Shown here piece after piece: positions 18,855-28,950 of a DNA stretch of 64,000 bases. The stretch comes from Gemmatimonadetes bacterium SCN 70-22 (GTDB lineage: Bacteria > Gemmatimonadota > Gemmatimonadetes > Gemmatimonadales > Gemmatimonadaceae): positions 1 through 64,000 of the forward strand of contig MEDZ01000015.1 of NCBI GenBank assembly GCA_001724275.1. The letters are read 5' to 3'. The position numbers and the translations under genes were made by a program. Every line of letters begins with the position of its first letter. The first letter of the stretch is position 1. Below the pieces are notes generated by a model. The model saw only the letters and a program-made list of their open reading frames with translations. It did not search any database and had not been told where the DNA came from.

Positions 18855-18884
18855 GAAATCTAGACGCCGCGGGAGTGAAGTCAA
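18855..18884 (-). promoter_or_regulatory. Promoter of initiator tRNA
   Basis: On the minus strand, TTGACT is followed by TAGATTTC (18862 to 18855), which ends 10 nt before the tRNA 5' end. Read as sigma-70, it is TTGACT-N16-TAGATT. Read as Bacteroidetes-type, it is TTG-N19-TAGATTTC. It is the best-defined promoter in the window. Confidence 0.65.
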
Positions 18885-18901
18885 GGGAACGGCCGTGGTC
18901 G

Positions 18902-19189
18902 CTACTGCCCTCCCTTTCCCGGCTCCACGAACCGGTACACCAGCTCCTTGTCGCTCCGCACGAATCCGTTCTCCTCGCGGGCAATCCGCTCCTGCAGCGC
19001 CGGGTCGGTGGCGATCCGGCGCTTGAATCGCGCAAGCGAATCCACGTCGTGCTTCAGCGAGTCGATCGTCGCGCGCAGTGCCCGCTCCTTTCCCCGCTGC
19101 ATGATCAGGTCGGTCGTGGAATACTCCCCGCCCTGCACCGCGAAATACACGGCGAGCAGGCACCCGAGCGCGACGAGGAATCGCTTCAT
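18902..19189 (-). CDS. FtsB/DivIC-like septum formation initiator
   Basis: This 95-residue protein has a short cytoplasmic N-terminus, one transmembrane helix (about 4-20) and a coiled-coil (RGKERALRATIDSLKHDVDSLARF). It ends with the ARE..GFVR..KELVYRFVE pattern typical of the FtsB/DivIC family, which links early and late divisome proteins in the periplasm. It lies directly downstream of enolase (12 nt), the position in which ftsB is found in many bacteria, which supports the call. Confidence 0.85.
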   Translation of the reverse strand: MKRFLVALGCLLAVYFAVQGGEYSTTDLIMQRGKERALRATIDSLKHDVDSLARFKRRIATDPALQERIAREENGFVRSDKELVYRFVEPGKGGQ

Positions 19190-19201
19190 GATGCGAACGA
19201 A

Positions 19202-21314
<2,113 letters not shown>

Positions 21315-21318
<4 letters not shown>

Positions 21319-22265
21319 GACGAAAAGTGGTCGTGCCCCACACCGAGGTCAACGCGCTCGCCGCTCCCCGCGCGCGACGCCACCACGACCGGCACCTCGG
21401 CACGACGCGCGCGCCCGATTTCACTGAGCGGGAGCGCGAACGTCCGCGCGAACGCGTCGACATCGAGCGGGTGGGGCGCCGCGACGACGAGTTCGTATTC
21501 CTCGCCGCCGTGCGTCGCATCCGAGAAGGTGCATCCGCGCATGACCGGTATCCGGTCGGCGTCGATCCGCAGTTCGAGCCCGCTCGCGACCGCCAGGTGC
21601 TGCAGCTCCGAGGCCAGGCCGTCGGAGATGTCGATGAGGGCGCGGACGCCGTGCTGCGCCAGCCACGCCGCCTCCGCCAGGCGCGGGCGCGGCCGCGCGA
21701 AGCGCTCGCGCAGCGCTTGCTCGGGCACCTCTCCGCGCTCCAGCGCCCGCAGGGCCGCCGATGGCCCGCCAAGCACGCCGGTCACATAAATGATGTCACC
21801 CGCCGCCACGGCATCGCGTCGCGCCGGGACCGCCGTCGAGCCGATCACCGTGATGGCGACGGCGAGCTGTCGGCCACGCGTGATGTCACCGCCCACGATC
21901 GGCGTCCCCGTCTGGCGGGCGGCATCGCCGATGCCGTCGGCGAGCGCCTCGACCTCCGCCATCGACGCCTCGGGAATCGTGAGGGCGACGACCATCCCGC
22001 GCGGTGCCGCGGCCATGGCCGCCAGGTCGCTCAGGGCGGCCGCGCTGGCGCGGTACCCGAACTCGCGAAGGGAGAGCCATTCCCGCCGAAAGTGCACCCC
22101 CTCCACCGATGCGTCGGTGCTCACCACCACCCGTTCGCCTGCGGGGACGTCGAGGATCGCCGCGTCGTCACCGACTCCGCGGGCCAGCTCGCCCCAACGC
22201 GCCAGCATGGCGCGCACGAGGTCGAACTCACGTCCGGGGCCCAGCCCGATGTGCGTCGAATGCAC
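21315..22265 (-). CDS. thiL: Thiamine-monophosphate kinase
   Basis: ThiL phosphorylates thiamine monophosphate to the cofactor thiamine diphosphate. The 316-residue product has the family signatures GVGDDAAIL near the N-terminus, STDASVEGVHFR, the GGDITRG loop, and DISDGLASEL in the C-terminal half. I chose the GTG at 22265 (HSTHIGLGPGREFDLV begins the homologous part), 10 nt after the stop of the NAD(P)HX repair gene. Upstream in-frame sequence is Arg/Pro-rich and does not look like ThiL. Confidence 0.9.
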
Positions 22266-22275
22266 GACGGCGCCG

Positions 22276-23805
22276 TCAGCCTTGGCCGATGGCCGGGAGG
22301 CGCGCCATGACGCCGACGTCGACGGGATCGGAGTCGCCCCACGCCATCCCCAGGGCACGCACGACGTCGTCGAGCACGATCCCGCGAGCCGGCCGCCCCG
22401 CGTTGGCGATCTCCCCTGCCCGGCCGTGCGCAAAGGCCGCGCAGGCGGCGGCGGCGAACGGATCACCCGTCTGCGCCAGCAGCGTCGCCGCGATCCCTCC
22501 CACGATGTCGCCGCTCCCCGCCGTCGCGAGCACGGGGGTCCCCCTCGCGCTCACCATCGAGGTGCCATCGGGGGCCGTGATGACGGTCGGGACCCCCTTC
22601 AGCAGGACCACCGCGTGCAGCGCACGCGCGAGTCGCGCCCCGATGTCGAACCGCTCTTCGAGGACCGTGTCGACGTCGACGCCGATCAGCCGCGCGAATT
22701 CGAGCGGGTGCGGCGTCACGATGGCCGGTCGTCCGTCGAGGAGGTCGCCAAGCGCCGCCTCATCGCCAGCGAACGCGTTCAGCGCGTCGGCATCCAGGAC
22801 CACGGGCCCCGTCCACTCCGACAGCCAGCGGGTCACCCGTTCGCGCGCCGCGGCGTCACCGCCCAGCCCGGGGCCGATCAGGACGGCGTGAGGCCACGCG
22901 ACCAGCGTGCGATCGGGATCGCCGTCGGGCCAGGTCACCGCCGTCGCCTCCGGGACGCCCCCCTGCAACGGTGTCAGGCTCGCCTCGTGGACGCACAGCT
23001 TGACCATCCCCACTCCCGAGCGCAGGGCGCCGTGTGCGGCCAACCCGACGGCTCCCGCCATGCCGCGGTCGCCACCGACGATCAGGATCCTCCGTCGCGT
23101 TCCCTTGTGGGACTCGGCCGGCATCGGGGGTACGTGGTGGGCGAACCACGCCGGGTCGACGAGCGTTGGCGCCCCATCGGCGAGGGCGGCATGCCTCCCC
23201 AATCCGATGTCGACGACGAGGAGTTCGCCGCAGGGCGAGCGCGACAGGAGGTGCCCGCGCTTGACGGTGCCGAAGGTGATGGTGGTGTCGGCGACGACGC
23301 CCCCCTCCGCCATCTCGCCCGTGGTGGCGTCGAGCCCGGTGGGAAGGTCGAGCGCCACCAGGCGCGCGCCGCGACGCCGCTCCGCATTGGCGTAGGCCGC
23401 GAGCTCGGCGATCGCCCCGCGCAGGGCGCCGCGGGCCCCCGTCCCCAGCAAGGCATCCACCACCAGGTCGGGGGGGGCGTCGGGGGTGCCTAACGACACG
23501 ACGCCCAGCGCCTCGTCCCGCGCGGTCGCGGCGTCGCCGCTGCGCGGTTCGCCCGCGGCCCGCACGTGCACCGACATCCCGGCGCGAGCCAGCGCGGCCG
23601 CGACGATCCAGCCGTCCCCCCCGTTGTTGCCGGGGCCGCAACACACCACCGCACGCTGCCCCGCCTCAGGCGGGCACAGGGCGCGAATGGCATGCGCCGC
23701 GCCGAGGCCGGCGCGGCGCATCAACTGCATCGAAGGGACTCCGGCGGCAATTGCCGCCGCGTCGCGTGCCGCGGCCTGCTCGGCTGTCACGACGTGGACC
23801 GTCAT
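22276..23805 (-). CDS. nnr: Bifunctional NAD(P)H-hydrate epimerase/dehydratase
   Basis: This 509-residue fusion repairs hydrated NADH and NADPH. The N-terminal epimerase domain (about 1-210) has VVCCGPGNNGGDGWIVA. The C-terminal ADP-dependent dehydratase domain (about 225-500) is ribokinase-like, with ILIVGGDRGMAGAVGLA and the catalytic ATAGSGDIVGGI motif. The fusion is the common bacterial form. It precedes thiL and plsC in the same direction. Leu105 uses a TTA codon in a CGTTAGGC motif (23488-23495). Confidence 0.93.
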   Translation of the reverse strand: MTVHVVTAEQAAARDAAAIAAGVPSMQLMRRAGLGAAHAIRALCPPEAGQRAVVCCGPGNNGGDGWIVAAALARAGMSVHVRAAGEPRSGDAATARDEALGVVSLGTPDAPPDLVVDALLGTGARGALRGAIAELAAYANAERRRGARLVALDLPTGLDATTGEMAEGGVVADTTITFGTVKRGHLLSRSPCGELLVVDIGLGRHAALADGAPTLVDPAWFAHHVPPMPAESHKGTRRRILIVGGDRGMAGAVGLAAHGALRSGVGMVKLCVHEASLTPLQGGVPEATAVTWPDGDPDRTLVAWPHAVLIGPGLGGDAAARERVTRWLSEWTGPVVLDADALNAFAGDEAALGDLLDGRPAIVTPHPLEFARLIGVDVDTVLEERFDIGARLARALHAVVLLKGVPTVITAPDGTSMVSARGTPVLATAGSGDIVGGIAATLLAQTGDPFAAAACAAFAHGRAGEIANAGRPARGIVLDDVVRALGMAWGDSDPVDVGVMARLPAIGQG

Positions 23806-23836
23806 CGGGCTGGCCGCGGCCGGGGGACGCCGCGGC

Positions 23837-24034
23837 CTACTTGTGGGACTGGCCGACCGTCCGTCCGAAGCTGATCTCGCCGTTGTCGATACGGATGTTG
23901 AAGCCGCACTCCGGGTTGCTGCACACCCACGCCTTGTAGGTGATCGGCGCGCCGTCGCGTCCGTAGTCGCTGAGAGGGAGCAGCACGCCCTTCTCGCACT
24001 TCTGGCATTGCGGAAATTCCATGTTTTGGGTCAC
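23837..24034 (-). CDS. Small zinc-ribbon protein
   Basis: This 65-residue protein contains a CQKC pair near residue 9 and a CSNPEC pair near residue 38, giving a four-Cys zinc ribbon with a strand-rich spacer (PLSDYGRDGAPITYKAWV). It starts at GTG 24034 behind GGAGG; an ATG four codons later is possible. The partner is unknown. Such ribbons usually bind nucleic acid or protein. It is the gene before the NAD(P)HX repair gene, 31 nt away. Confidence 0.7.
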   Translation of the reverse strand: MTQNMEFPQCQKCEKGVLLPLSDYGRDGAPITYKAWVCSNPECGFNIRIDNGEISFGRTVGQSHK

Positions 24035-24085
24035 TGCGCCTCCAAGCGCATGAGGGGAGGACGCGTCGCCGGTCGCGACGCGCCG

Positions 24086-24472
24086 TCAGGCCAGGTGTTC
24101 TGCACTCCAGGGATATGCCCGTTCGAAGGCCTGATCGAACTCATAGACGTTGACGAAATCAAGTCGCGAATCGTTCGGCTGCGTCATCAGGAGCCCGAGG
24201 TCCACCATCGTGAAGACGATGTCCCCCACGTCCGCCGTCGCCCGGATCCCCCAGTGCTCGAGCACCAGGCGAGCCATGACACCGAACTTCTCCAGCGCCA
24301 GGTCGCGCACCGCCGTGGCGAGCTCGCGACCATCCACGTGACGTCGTTCGGCAAGACGAGTGTGGTGAAACTCCAGCGCCGCGAGCACGAAAAGATATGC
24401 GTGCTCGTGGTACCGCGTCTCACGCAGGCGGATCTGGTCCCAGATCCCTTCTCGAAAGGCCAACTCTGCCAC
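24086..24472 (-). CDS. Minf_1886-family protein
   Basis: This 128-residue protein matches the Minf_1886 family: the pattern RYHEHAYLFVLAALEFH near residue 17 and VGDIVFTMVDLGLLMTQPNDSRLDFVNVYEF near the C-terminus are diagnostic. No function is established for the family. I chose the GTG at 24472, 8 nt after GGGAGAG, because homology begins there (AELAFREGIWDQI). Upstream, 24473-24706 is a 234-nt divergent gap holding an AT-rich stretch (GGATAAAAATG at 24528) but no clear promoter. Confidence 0.8.
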   Translation of the reverse strand: MAELAFREGIWDQIRLRETRYHEHAYLFVLAALEFHHTRLAERRHVDGRELATAVRDLALEKFGVMARLVLEHWGIRATADVGDIVFTMVDLGLLMTQPNDSRLDFVNVYEFDQAFERAYPWSAEHLA

Positions 24473-24706
24473 CTTCGCGAACTCTCCCGCGGGGGTCTCC
24501 CGCCCGTTGTTCGGATCGCACAGCGTGGATAAAAATGCGTGCGGGGGGGTGGCTCCACAACTCCCGCGCAGCAGCGGGAACGGGGGGCACCCCTCCTCCC
24601 CGCGCCGTCGCTCCCCTAGACGCGCAGGCGCAACCGCGATCATTGTTCGGCCCTCCGGTGCCGCGCACGAGGCGGGGCGCCCACCCATCAGCATGAGGTG
24701 TCCCAC

Positions 24707-25477
24707 ATGATCGCCTCCATCCGGCGTGCCGCTTGCGCCCTTCCCCTTCTGCTTGCCAGTGCCCAGGGCGTCCGGGCCCAGCATCCGGCCCCGCCCGGGC
24801 TCCCGTGGCCGCCCGTCGCCACCTTCTCGATCCTGGGATACGACCCGTCGACCGGCGAGGTGGGGGGGGCGGTGCAGAGTCGCGTCTTCTCCGTCGGGAA
24901 CGGTGTGCTCTGGGCCGAGGCCGGCGTCGGCGTCGTCGCCACGCAGGCCATCGTCGACGTGAGCTACGGACCGCAGGCGCTCGCACTCCTCCGGCAGGGC
25001 CTGTCGCCTAAGGACGTCGTGCAGCGCGTGTGGAGCAGTGACCCCGATCCCCGCCCCGAGGACTGGACGAAGCACGGGCGACAGTTCGCCGTGATGAACG
25101 CGTCGGGCGACGTCGCCGCCTACACCGGCCCGCGCGCGAGCGCCTGGGCCGGCGACCGACAGGGGAAGTACTGCTCGGCCCAGGGGAACATCCTGGCGGG
25201 CGAGGGCGTGGTGACGGCGATGGTCAAGGCGTTCGAGGAGACGAGCGGCCACCTCTCCCTCCGCCTGCAGGCGGCGCTCGAGGCGGGACAGGCGGCTGGC
25301 GGCGACACCCGCGGGATGCAGTCGGCCGCGATGGTGATCGTCAAGAAGGGCGCCGGCGTCTGGCTCAACAACGACGTCGTCCTGCGCCTGCAGGTGGATG
25401 ATTCCCCCGAGCCCATCAAGGAGCTGCGCCGCTTGGTGGAGAAGGCGGCGGAACAGCGCGAACGGATGCGCCGCTGA
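24707..25477 (+). CDS. Secreted DUF1028 protein
   Basis: This 256-residue protein starts at ATG 24707 after GAGGTG and carries a signal peptide (about 1-25, ending VRAQHP). The DUF1028 domain begins ATFSILGYDP and includes the Gly-rich block GGAVQSRVFSVGNGVLWAEAGVGVVATQA. The fold is an Ntn-hydrolase-like one, and members are often annotated as uncharacterised or as putative pilus or hydrolase proteins. A stem-loop terminator follows the stop. It is one of the few plus-strand genes in this part. Confidence 0.88.
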   Translation: MIASIRRAACALPLLLASAQGVRAQHPAPPGLPWPPVATFSILGYDPSTGEVGGAVQSRVFSVGNGVLWAEAGVGVVATQAIVDVSYGPQALALLRQGLSPKDVVQRVWSSDPDPRPEDWTKHGRQFAVMNASGDVAAYTGPRASAWAGDRQGKYCSAQGNILAGEGVVTAMVKAFEETSGHLSLRLQAALEAGQAAGGDTRGMQSAAMVIVKKGAGVWLNNDVVLRLQVDDSPEPIKELRRLVEKAAEQRERMRR

Positions 25478-25487
25478 CCCATCGCCA

Positions 25488-25513
25488 CGGGCGCGGCTCC
25501 CTGGCCGCGCCCG
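25488..25513 (+). terminator. Stem-loop after the DUF1028 gene
   Basis: A perfect 10-bp GC stem (CGGGCGCGGC, 25488-25497, with 25504-25513) and 6-nt loop starts 10 nt after the stop. A C run rather than a T run follows, so it may need Rho or act only as a 3' end stabiliser. Confidence 0.55.
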
Positions 25514-25540
25514 CCCCCCCCCGCAGACGCTGGAGGTGCC

Positions 25541-25933
25541 ATGACCGATAGCCCAGCCTCCCTCACCCGACTCGGCCAGGTGGCGATCCCCGCCCGGGAC
25601 ATCGAGCGGGCGATCGCCTTCTATCGCGACATCCTCGGACTCCGGTTCCTGTTCGCGGCACCTCCCGGGCTCGCCTTCTTCGATTGCGGCGGCGTGCGCC
25701 TGATGCTCGCCGAGCCCGAGGACGGCGAGGCCTTTCGTCCCGGCTCGGTGCTCTACTACGCCGTGGACGACCTGCCGGCCGCGTACCGGACCCTGGTGGA
25801 TCGCGGCGTCGCCTTTGCCCAAGGGCCGCATCTGGTGGCGCGGATGCCCGACCATGAACTCTGGATGGCGTTCCTCGACGATTCCGAGGGAAACGTGGTC
25901 GCCCTGATGAGCGAGGTACGTTCGCCGCGCTGA
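25541..25933 (+). CDS. VOC (glyoxalase/bleomycin-resistance) family protein
   Basis: This 130-residue protein is a single VOC module of two beta-alpha-beta-beta-beta units. The first unit starts RLGQVAIPARDIERAIAFYRDILGLRF; the second contains DHELWMAFLDDSEGNVVALMSE. The expected metal-ligand positions hold Gln13 rather than His in the first strand, and His and Glu later, so metal dependence is uncertain. The substrate cannot be inferred. A strong ribosome-binding site (GGAGGTGCC) precedes the ATG. Confidence 0.85.
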   Translation: MTDSPASLTRLGQVAIPARDIERAIAFYRDILGLRFLFAAPPGLAFFDCGGVRLMLAEPEDGEAFRPGSVLYYAVDDLPAAYRTLVDRGVAFAQGPHLVARMPDHELWMAFLDDSEGNVVALMSEVRSPR

Positions 25934-25941
25934 CGGGCGCA

Positions 25942-25974
25942 GCCCGCCGCTGGAGCGCGCACGGCGCGGCGGGC
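25942..25974. terminator. GC stem-loop between convergent VOC and OsmC genes
   Basis: A 9-bp stem (GCCCGCCGC at 25942-25950 with 25966-25974) lies in the 103-nt convergent gap. There is no T run. It is probably a transcription end for one or both directions, on position alone. Confidence 0.4.
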
Positions 25975-26036
25975 CGAAGCGTCGCGCCATGCCGCCGCGC
26001 GTGCGGCGCCCCGGCTCCCGTTCCCCTGCGGCCCGG

Positions 26037-26525
26037 TCAGCTGGCGCGGGTCTCGACGCCGACGACGACCGGGATGCCGTGTCGCACGCTCTCGGTGACG
26101 ACGCAGAAGTCCTCGAAGATCTCGAGGCAGCGCTTCATGCGCTCCACGTCGCCAGCCGCAACCTCGGGAAACAGCTCCACGTGCAACCCGCCGACGCGGA
26201 GGCGCTTGCGCTCGTTGCGCACCAGGGTGCCGCGGGCCTCCACCCGCAGGCCCTTCACCTCGATCCGCGACTTGCGCAGGCAGAAGAGCAGCGACGACGC
26301 CAGGCACGACGCCATGGCCGAGGCCAGGGTGCGCGACGGACTGATGTCGGCGCCCTCACCCAAGGGGGGCGTCTCGTCGATGTGGAAGTGGCGCGCCCCG
26401 TCGAGCCCCGGATCGACGTCGAATCGATACCCCCCCTCGAGGGTCAGGGTGACGCGAAACTCCCCTTCTCCGTCCGCCGGCGCCGCGCTCCCCGGCGCGG
26501 CGCCGGCATCACCAGCCTGTGTCAT
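26037..26525 (-). CDS. OsmC-family protein
   Basis: This 162-residue protein belongs to the OsmC/Ohr fold: DISPSRTLASAMASCLASSLLFCLRK carries the first conserved Cys region and the second redox Cys lies in LEIFEDFCVVTESVRHG. Such proteins reduce organic peroxides or handle sulfur-containing small molecules. It starts at ATG 26525, overlapping the DsrE-like stop by 4 nt. It is the last gene of a four-gene sulfur-relay-like operon, which suggests persulfide or sulfur-carrier chemistry rather than plain peroxide stress. That last point is inference. Confidence 0.85.
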   Translation of the reverse strand: MTQAGDAGAAPGSAAPADGEGEFRVTLTLEGGYRFDVDPGLDGARHFHIDETPPLGEGADISPSRTLASAMASCLASSLLFCLRKSRIEVKGLRVEARGTLVRNERKRLRVGGLHVELFPEVAAGDVERMKRCLEIFEDFCVVTESVRHGIPVVVGVETRAS

Positions 26526-26989
26526 GTGAAGATGACCTGTCCGCCAGCCGCAAGCTGGTAGAACTGTCCGACGGTGATGATCCCCTCGAGGTCGTCGATG
26601 AAGTCCTCGCGGGCAAGGCCGAACATGTCGACCGACGCCTTGCATGCATACAACTTGGCGCCCGAATCGGCCAGCAGCTGGATGAACTCCGGGATGGGCG
26701 GGAAGTCGAGCTCCTCCATCTTCTTCTCCATCTGGTGCGTCACGAACGTCGACATGCCGGGAAGCCCCCCCACCATGGTGGGGATGTGCAGCCCGGGGTT
26801 GCCGACGGTAGCCACCTTCAGGTGCTCGTTGCGCGCCTTGTTGATGGCGTCCATTCCGAAGAAGGTGAAGAAGACGTTGGCCTCGATCCCCTCCATGCGG
26901 GCGCCATTGGCCATGATGAGCGCGGGATACACGCCCTCGAACGAGCCCTTCGAGACGATGATGGAGACCTTCTCAATGGTGCCGGACAT
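26522..26989 (-). CDS. DsrE/DsrF/DrsH-like sulfur-carrier protein
   Basis: This 155-residue protein has the DsrE/F/H-like fold of the peroxiredoxin-like sulfur-transfer group: SIIVSKGSFEGVYPALIMANGA at the start, the FFTFFGMDAINK block, and the single conserved Cys in LYACKASVDMFGL (about residue 117). That Cys is the usual persulfide carrier. It lies 24 nt downstream of the TusE-like gene and overlaps the OsmC gene, so the two probably act together. The ribosome-binding site GGAG is part of a small palindrome (CTGGAGCTTCCAG) just before the ATG. Confidence 0.85.
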   Translation of the reverse strand: MSGTIEKVSIIVSKGSFEGVYPALIMANGARMEGIEANVFFTFFGMDAINKARNEHLKVATVGNPGLHIPTMVGGLPGMSTFVTHQMEKKMEELDFPPIPEFIQLLADSGAKLYACKASVDMFGLAREDFIDDLEGIITVGQFYQLAAGGQVIFT

Positions 26990-27013
26990 GACTGGAAGCT
27001 CCAGGTGAGGGCG

Positions 27014-27328
27014 TCAGATGCAACCGTGGGGTTTCGGGATGCCGCCGAGCTTCGCGGCGAGCTTGGCCGGCCCCTTGGGAAAGAGCTGGTAGAGCGCCTT
27101 GATGTCGACGCCCGATTCCTTTCCCAGCGAGCGGATGGTCGGTGCGTCGCCGGTCTCCAGGTACCGCTGGCGCATGAAACGGATCACGAGCCAGTGACGG
27201 TCGGTGAGGGTGATGCCCTCCTTGGCGGCAAGCTCCTCGGCCACCGCCTCGTTCCACTGTTCGGGCTTCTGGAGGTAGCCCTCGGCGTCCACGTCGAGCG
27301 TGGCGCCGGCAATCGTCATGGTGGTCAT
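27014..27328 (-). CDS. TusE/DsrC/DsvC-family sulfur relay protein
   Basis: This 104-residue protein matches the TusE/DsrC family: LTDRHWLVIRFMRQRYLETGDAPTIR, then LYQLFPKGPAKLAAKLGGIPKPHGC. The penultimate Cys103 on the flexible C-terminal arm is present. The second Cys found in true DsrC of sulfite reducers (10 residues upstream) is replaced by Ala. So it should carry sulfur as a one-Cys relay protein, like TusE, rather than forming the DsrC trisulfide. It sits between an SQR-like flavoprotein and a DsrE-like carrier. Confidence 0.88.
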   Translation of the reverse strand: MTTMTIAGATLDVDAEGYLQKPEQWNEAVAEELAAKEGITLTDRHWLVIRFMRQRYLETGDAPTIRSLGKESGVDIKALYQLFPKGPAKLAAKLGGIPKPHGCI

Positions 27329-27404
27329 GGTGTCCCTGCGTGCATGGGGGATGGGCGGGGGTATGGGCGGCGGTGCCCGGCGGCGCCGTTGGTCGACGTC
27401 CCTG

Positions 27405-28673
27405 TCAGCGCCCGGCGAACTCGGCGGGCGGCTCCTTGCCGGTCATCGTCATCTGCGGCTTGATGCCCGGCATGTCGTGCCCCGGCAGGAGCAAGTTCCA
27501 GTAGATCCACTTGAAGGCCATCTTGCCGAGATGGTTGACCTTGCTCTCGCTGAGCAGCGACATCGGTCCGATCCGGGCGAACGGGAACTTCCCGGGGAGC
27601 GGCTCGGTGTCGTAGTTGAAGTCGATCAGGAGCGCCTTGTCGAAGCCGGTCTCGATGAAGCAGTTGGCGTGGCCGTCGAAGGCCGGCTCGGGGGGCAGTC
27701 CCTCGAGGAAGCGCGCGATGTTCTCCTCGAGGATCTCCCCCTCGAAGTGTGCCACCGAGCCCGCCTTCGATGCCGGGACGTTGGTGGCATCGCCGATCGC
27801 GAAGATCGAGGGGGAGAGCTTGCTCTGCAGCGTGTGATGGTCGGTCTTCACGAAGCCGGCATCGTCACCCAGCCCCGGGGTGTGCTTCACGAAGTCCGCC
27901 CCCTGGTGCAGCGGGATGCTCACCAGAATGTCGAACGGGACCTCGCGCTCGTCCCACGAGGCGAGCACTCCCGCTTCACCGTCCACGCGCCCGGCGTTGA
28001 ACTCGGTCAGCAGATGGACGTGCTTCTCGTCGAGCAGATAGCTGAGCGCACGGGTGCAGATGGGCTTGGTGAAGGCGCCATCGAGCGGCGTCGCATAGGT
28101 GATGTCCACCCGGTCGCGAATCCCTCGCATGGTGAAGAACCAGTCGGCGAGGAAGGCGAACTCGAGGGGGGCCACCGGACACTTGATGGGCATCTCGACG
28201 ACGTTGATCACGAGCCGTCCCCCGCCCCAGTTGGCGAACGCATTGGCGAGCGCCGTCGCCCCTTCCAGGGTGTAGAAATCGAACATCTTCGTGCGCCAGC
28301 CGGGGCCGGTGAGTCCTTCCGTCTCATCGGGGGCGATGCGCGTCCCGCTGGCAATGATGCAGGCGTCGTAGGGGATCCGTTCCCCGTCGGACAGCTCGAC
28401 CTCCTGCGACTCCGGGTGCAGGCGCTGCACCACCGCGGCCACGTACTCCACCTTGTCGTGCAACTGCGCGCGGCGCGAGCGCACGATCTCGTCCGGATGG
28501 TAGATCCCGAAGGGGATGAACAGCAGCCCGGGCTGGTAGACGTGCTGGTCGTCCTGGTCGATGACGGTGATCTGCGTGGCGCCGCGGGCGACCTCCGACG
28601 CGTACCGGCGACGCAGGCGATTCGCCATGATCGTCCCGGCGGTACCTGCACCCAGGATCACGATGCGTGACAT
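27405..28673 (-). CDS. Sulfide:quinone oxidoreductase-like FAD protein
   Basis: This 422-residue flavoprotein has an N-terminal FAD Rossmann motif (VILGAGTAGTIMANRLRRR), ACIIASGTRIAP near residue 105, and FAIGDATNVP near 291. Cys165 in KCPVAPLEFAF and Cys338 in ANCFIETG match the positions of the redox-active Cys pair of sulfide:quinone oxidoreductases; Cys105 and Cys206 are also present. I chose ATG 28673, directly after GGGAGGAACC. It heads the operon with TusE-, DsrE- and OsmC-like genes. That context supports sulfide or persulfide oxidation feeding a carrier relay; the exact SQR type needs a tree. Confidence 0.82.
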   Translation of the reverse strand: MSRIVILGAGTAGTIMANRLRRRYASEVARGATQITVIDQDDQHVYQPGLLFIPFGIYHPDEIVRSRRAQLHDKVEYVAAVVQRLHPESQEVELSDGERIPYDACIIASGTRIAPDETEGLTGPGWRTKMFDFYTLEGATALANAFANWGGGRLVINVVEMPIKCPVAPLEFAFLADWFFTMRGIRDRVDITYATPLDGAFTKPICTRALSYLLDEKHVHLLTEFNAGRVDGEAGVLASWDEREVPFDILVSIPLHQGADFVKHTPGLGDDAGFVKTDHHTLQSKLSPSIFAIGDATNVPASKAGSVAHFEGEILEENIARFLEGLPPEPAFDGHANCFIETGFDKALLIDFNYDTEPLPGKFPFARIGPMSLLSESKVNHLGKMAFKWIYWNLLLPGHDMPGIKPQMTMTGKEPPAEFAGR

Positions 28674-28760
28674 GGTTCCTCCCACGGGTCTCGGCCGACC
28701 CCTTCCGGCGACGCTCTACTGCTCAACCGAACATTCATATGGAAGATCGAAAGCTGCCAT

Positions 28761-28782
28761 CAGGCGATCGGATTTCCGCCTG
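28761..28782. promoter_or_regulatory. Inverted repeat CAGGCG-N10-CGCCTG before the SQR-like operon
   Basis: A 6-bp inverted repeat with a 10-nt centre lies 88 nt before the SQR-like start and 169 nt before the divergent secreted-protein gene. Spacing and symmetry fit a dimeric repressor site such as those of ArsR-type sulfide sensors. The only AT-rich hexamer nearby, CATATG (28736-28741), lies between the repeat and the SQR-like gene. The operator call is inference. Confidence 0.4.
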
Positions 28783-28950
28783 TCAGGGAGGCGATGACGC
28801 ATGAACGGCTCGTCGATGGCGGCGCGAGGCGCAGTCCCTGGACGTCCCTTGAGGGGGCTGCCGGCCTGCACTAGCCTTCGCCGACGCGGGGGGGACGGCG
28901 GCGCCGCATCGCATCGCCCCCCCTTCGACGACCTTCCCGCTTCGTTAGGC

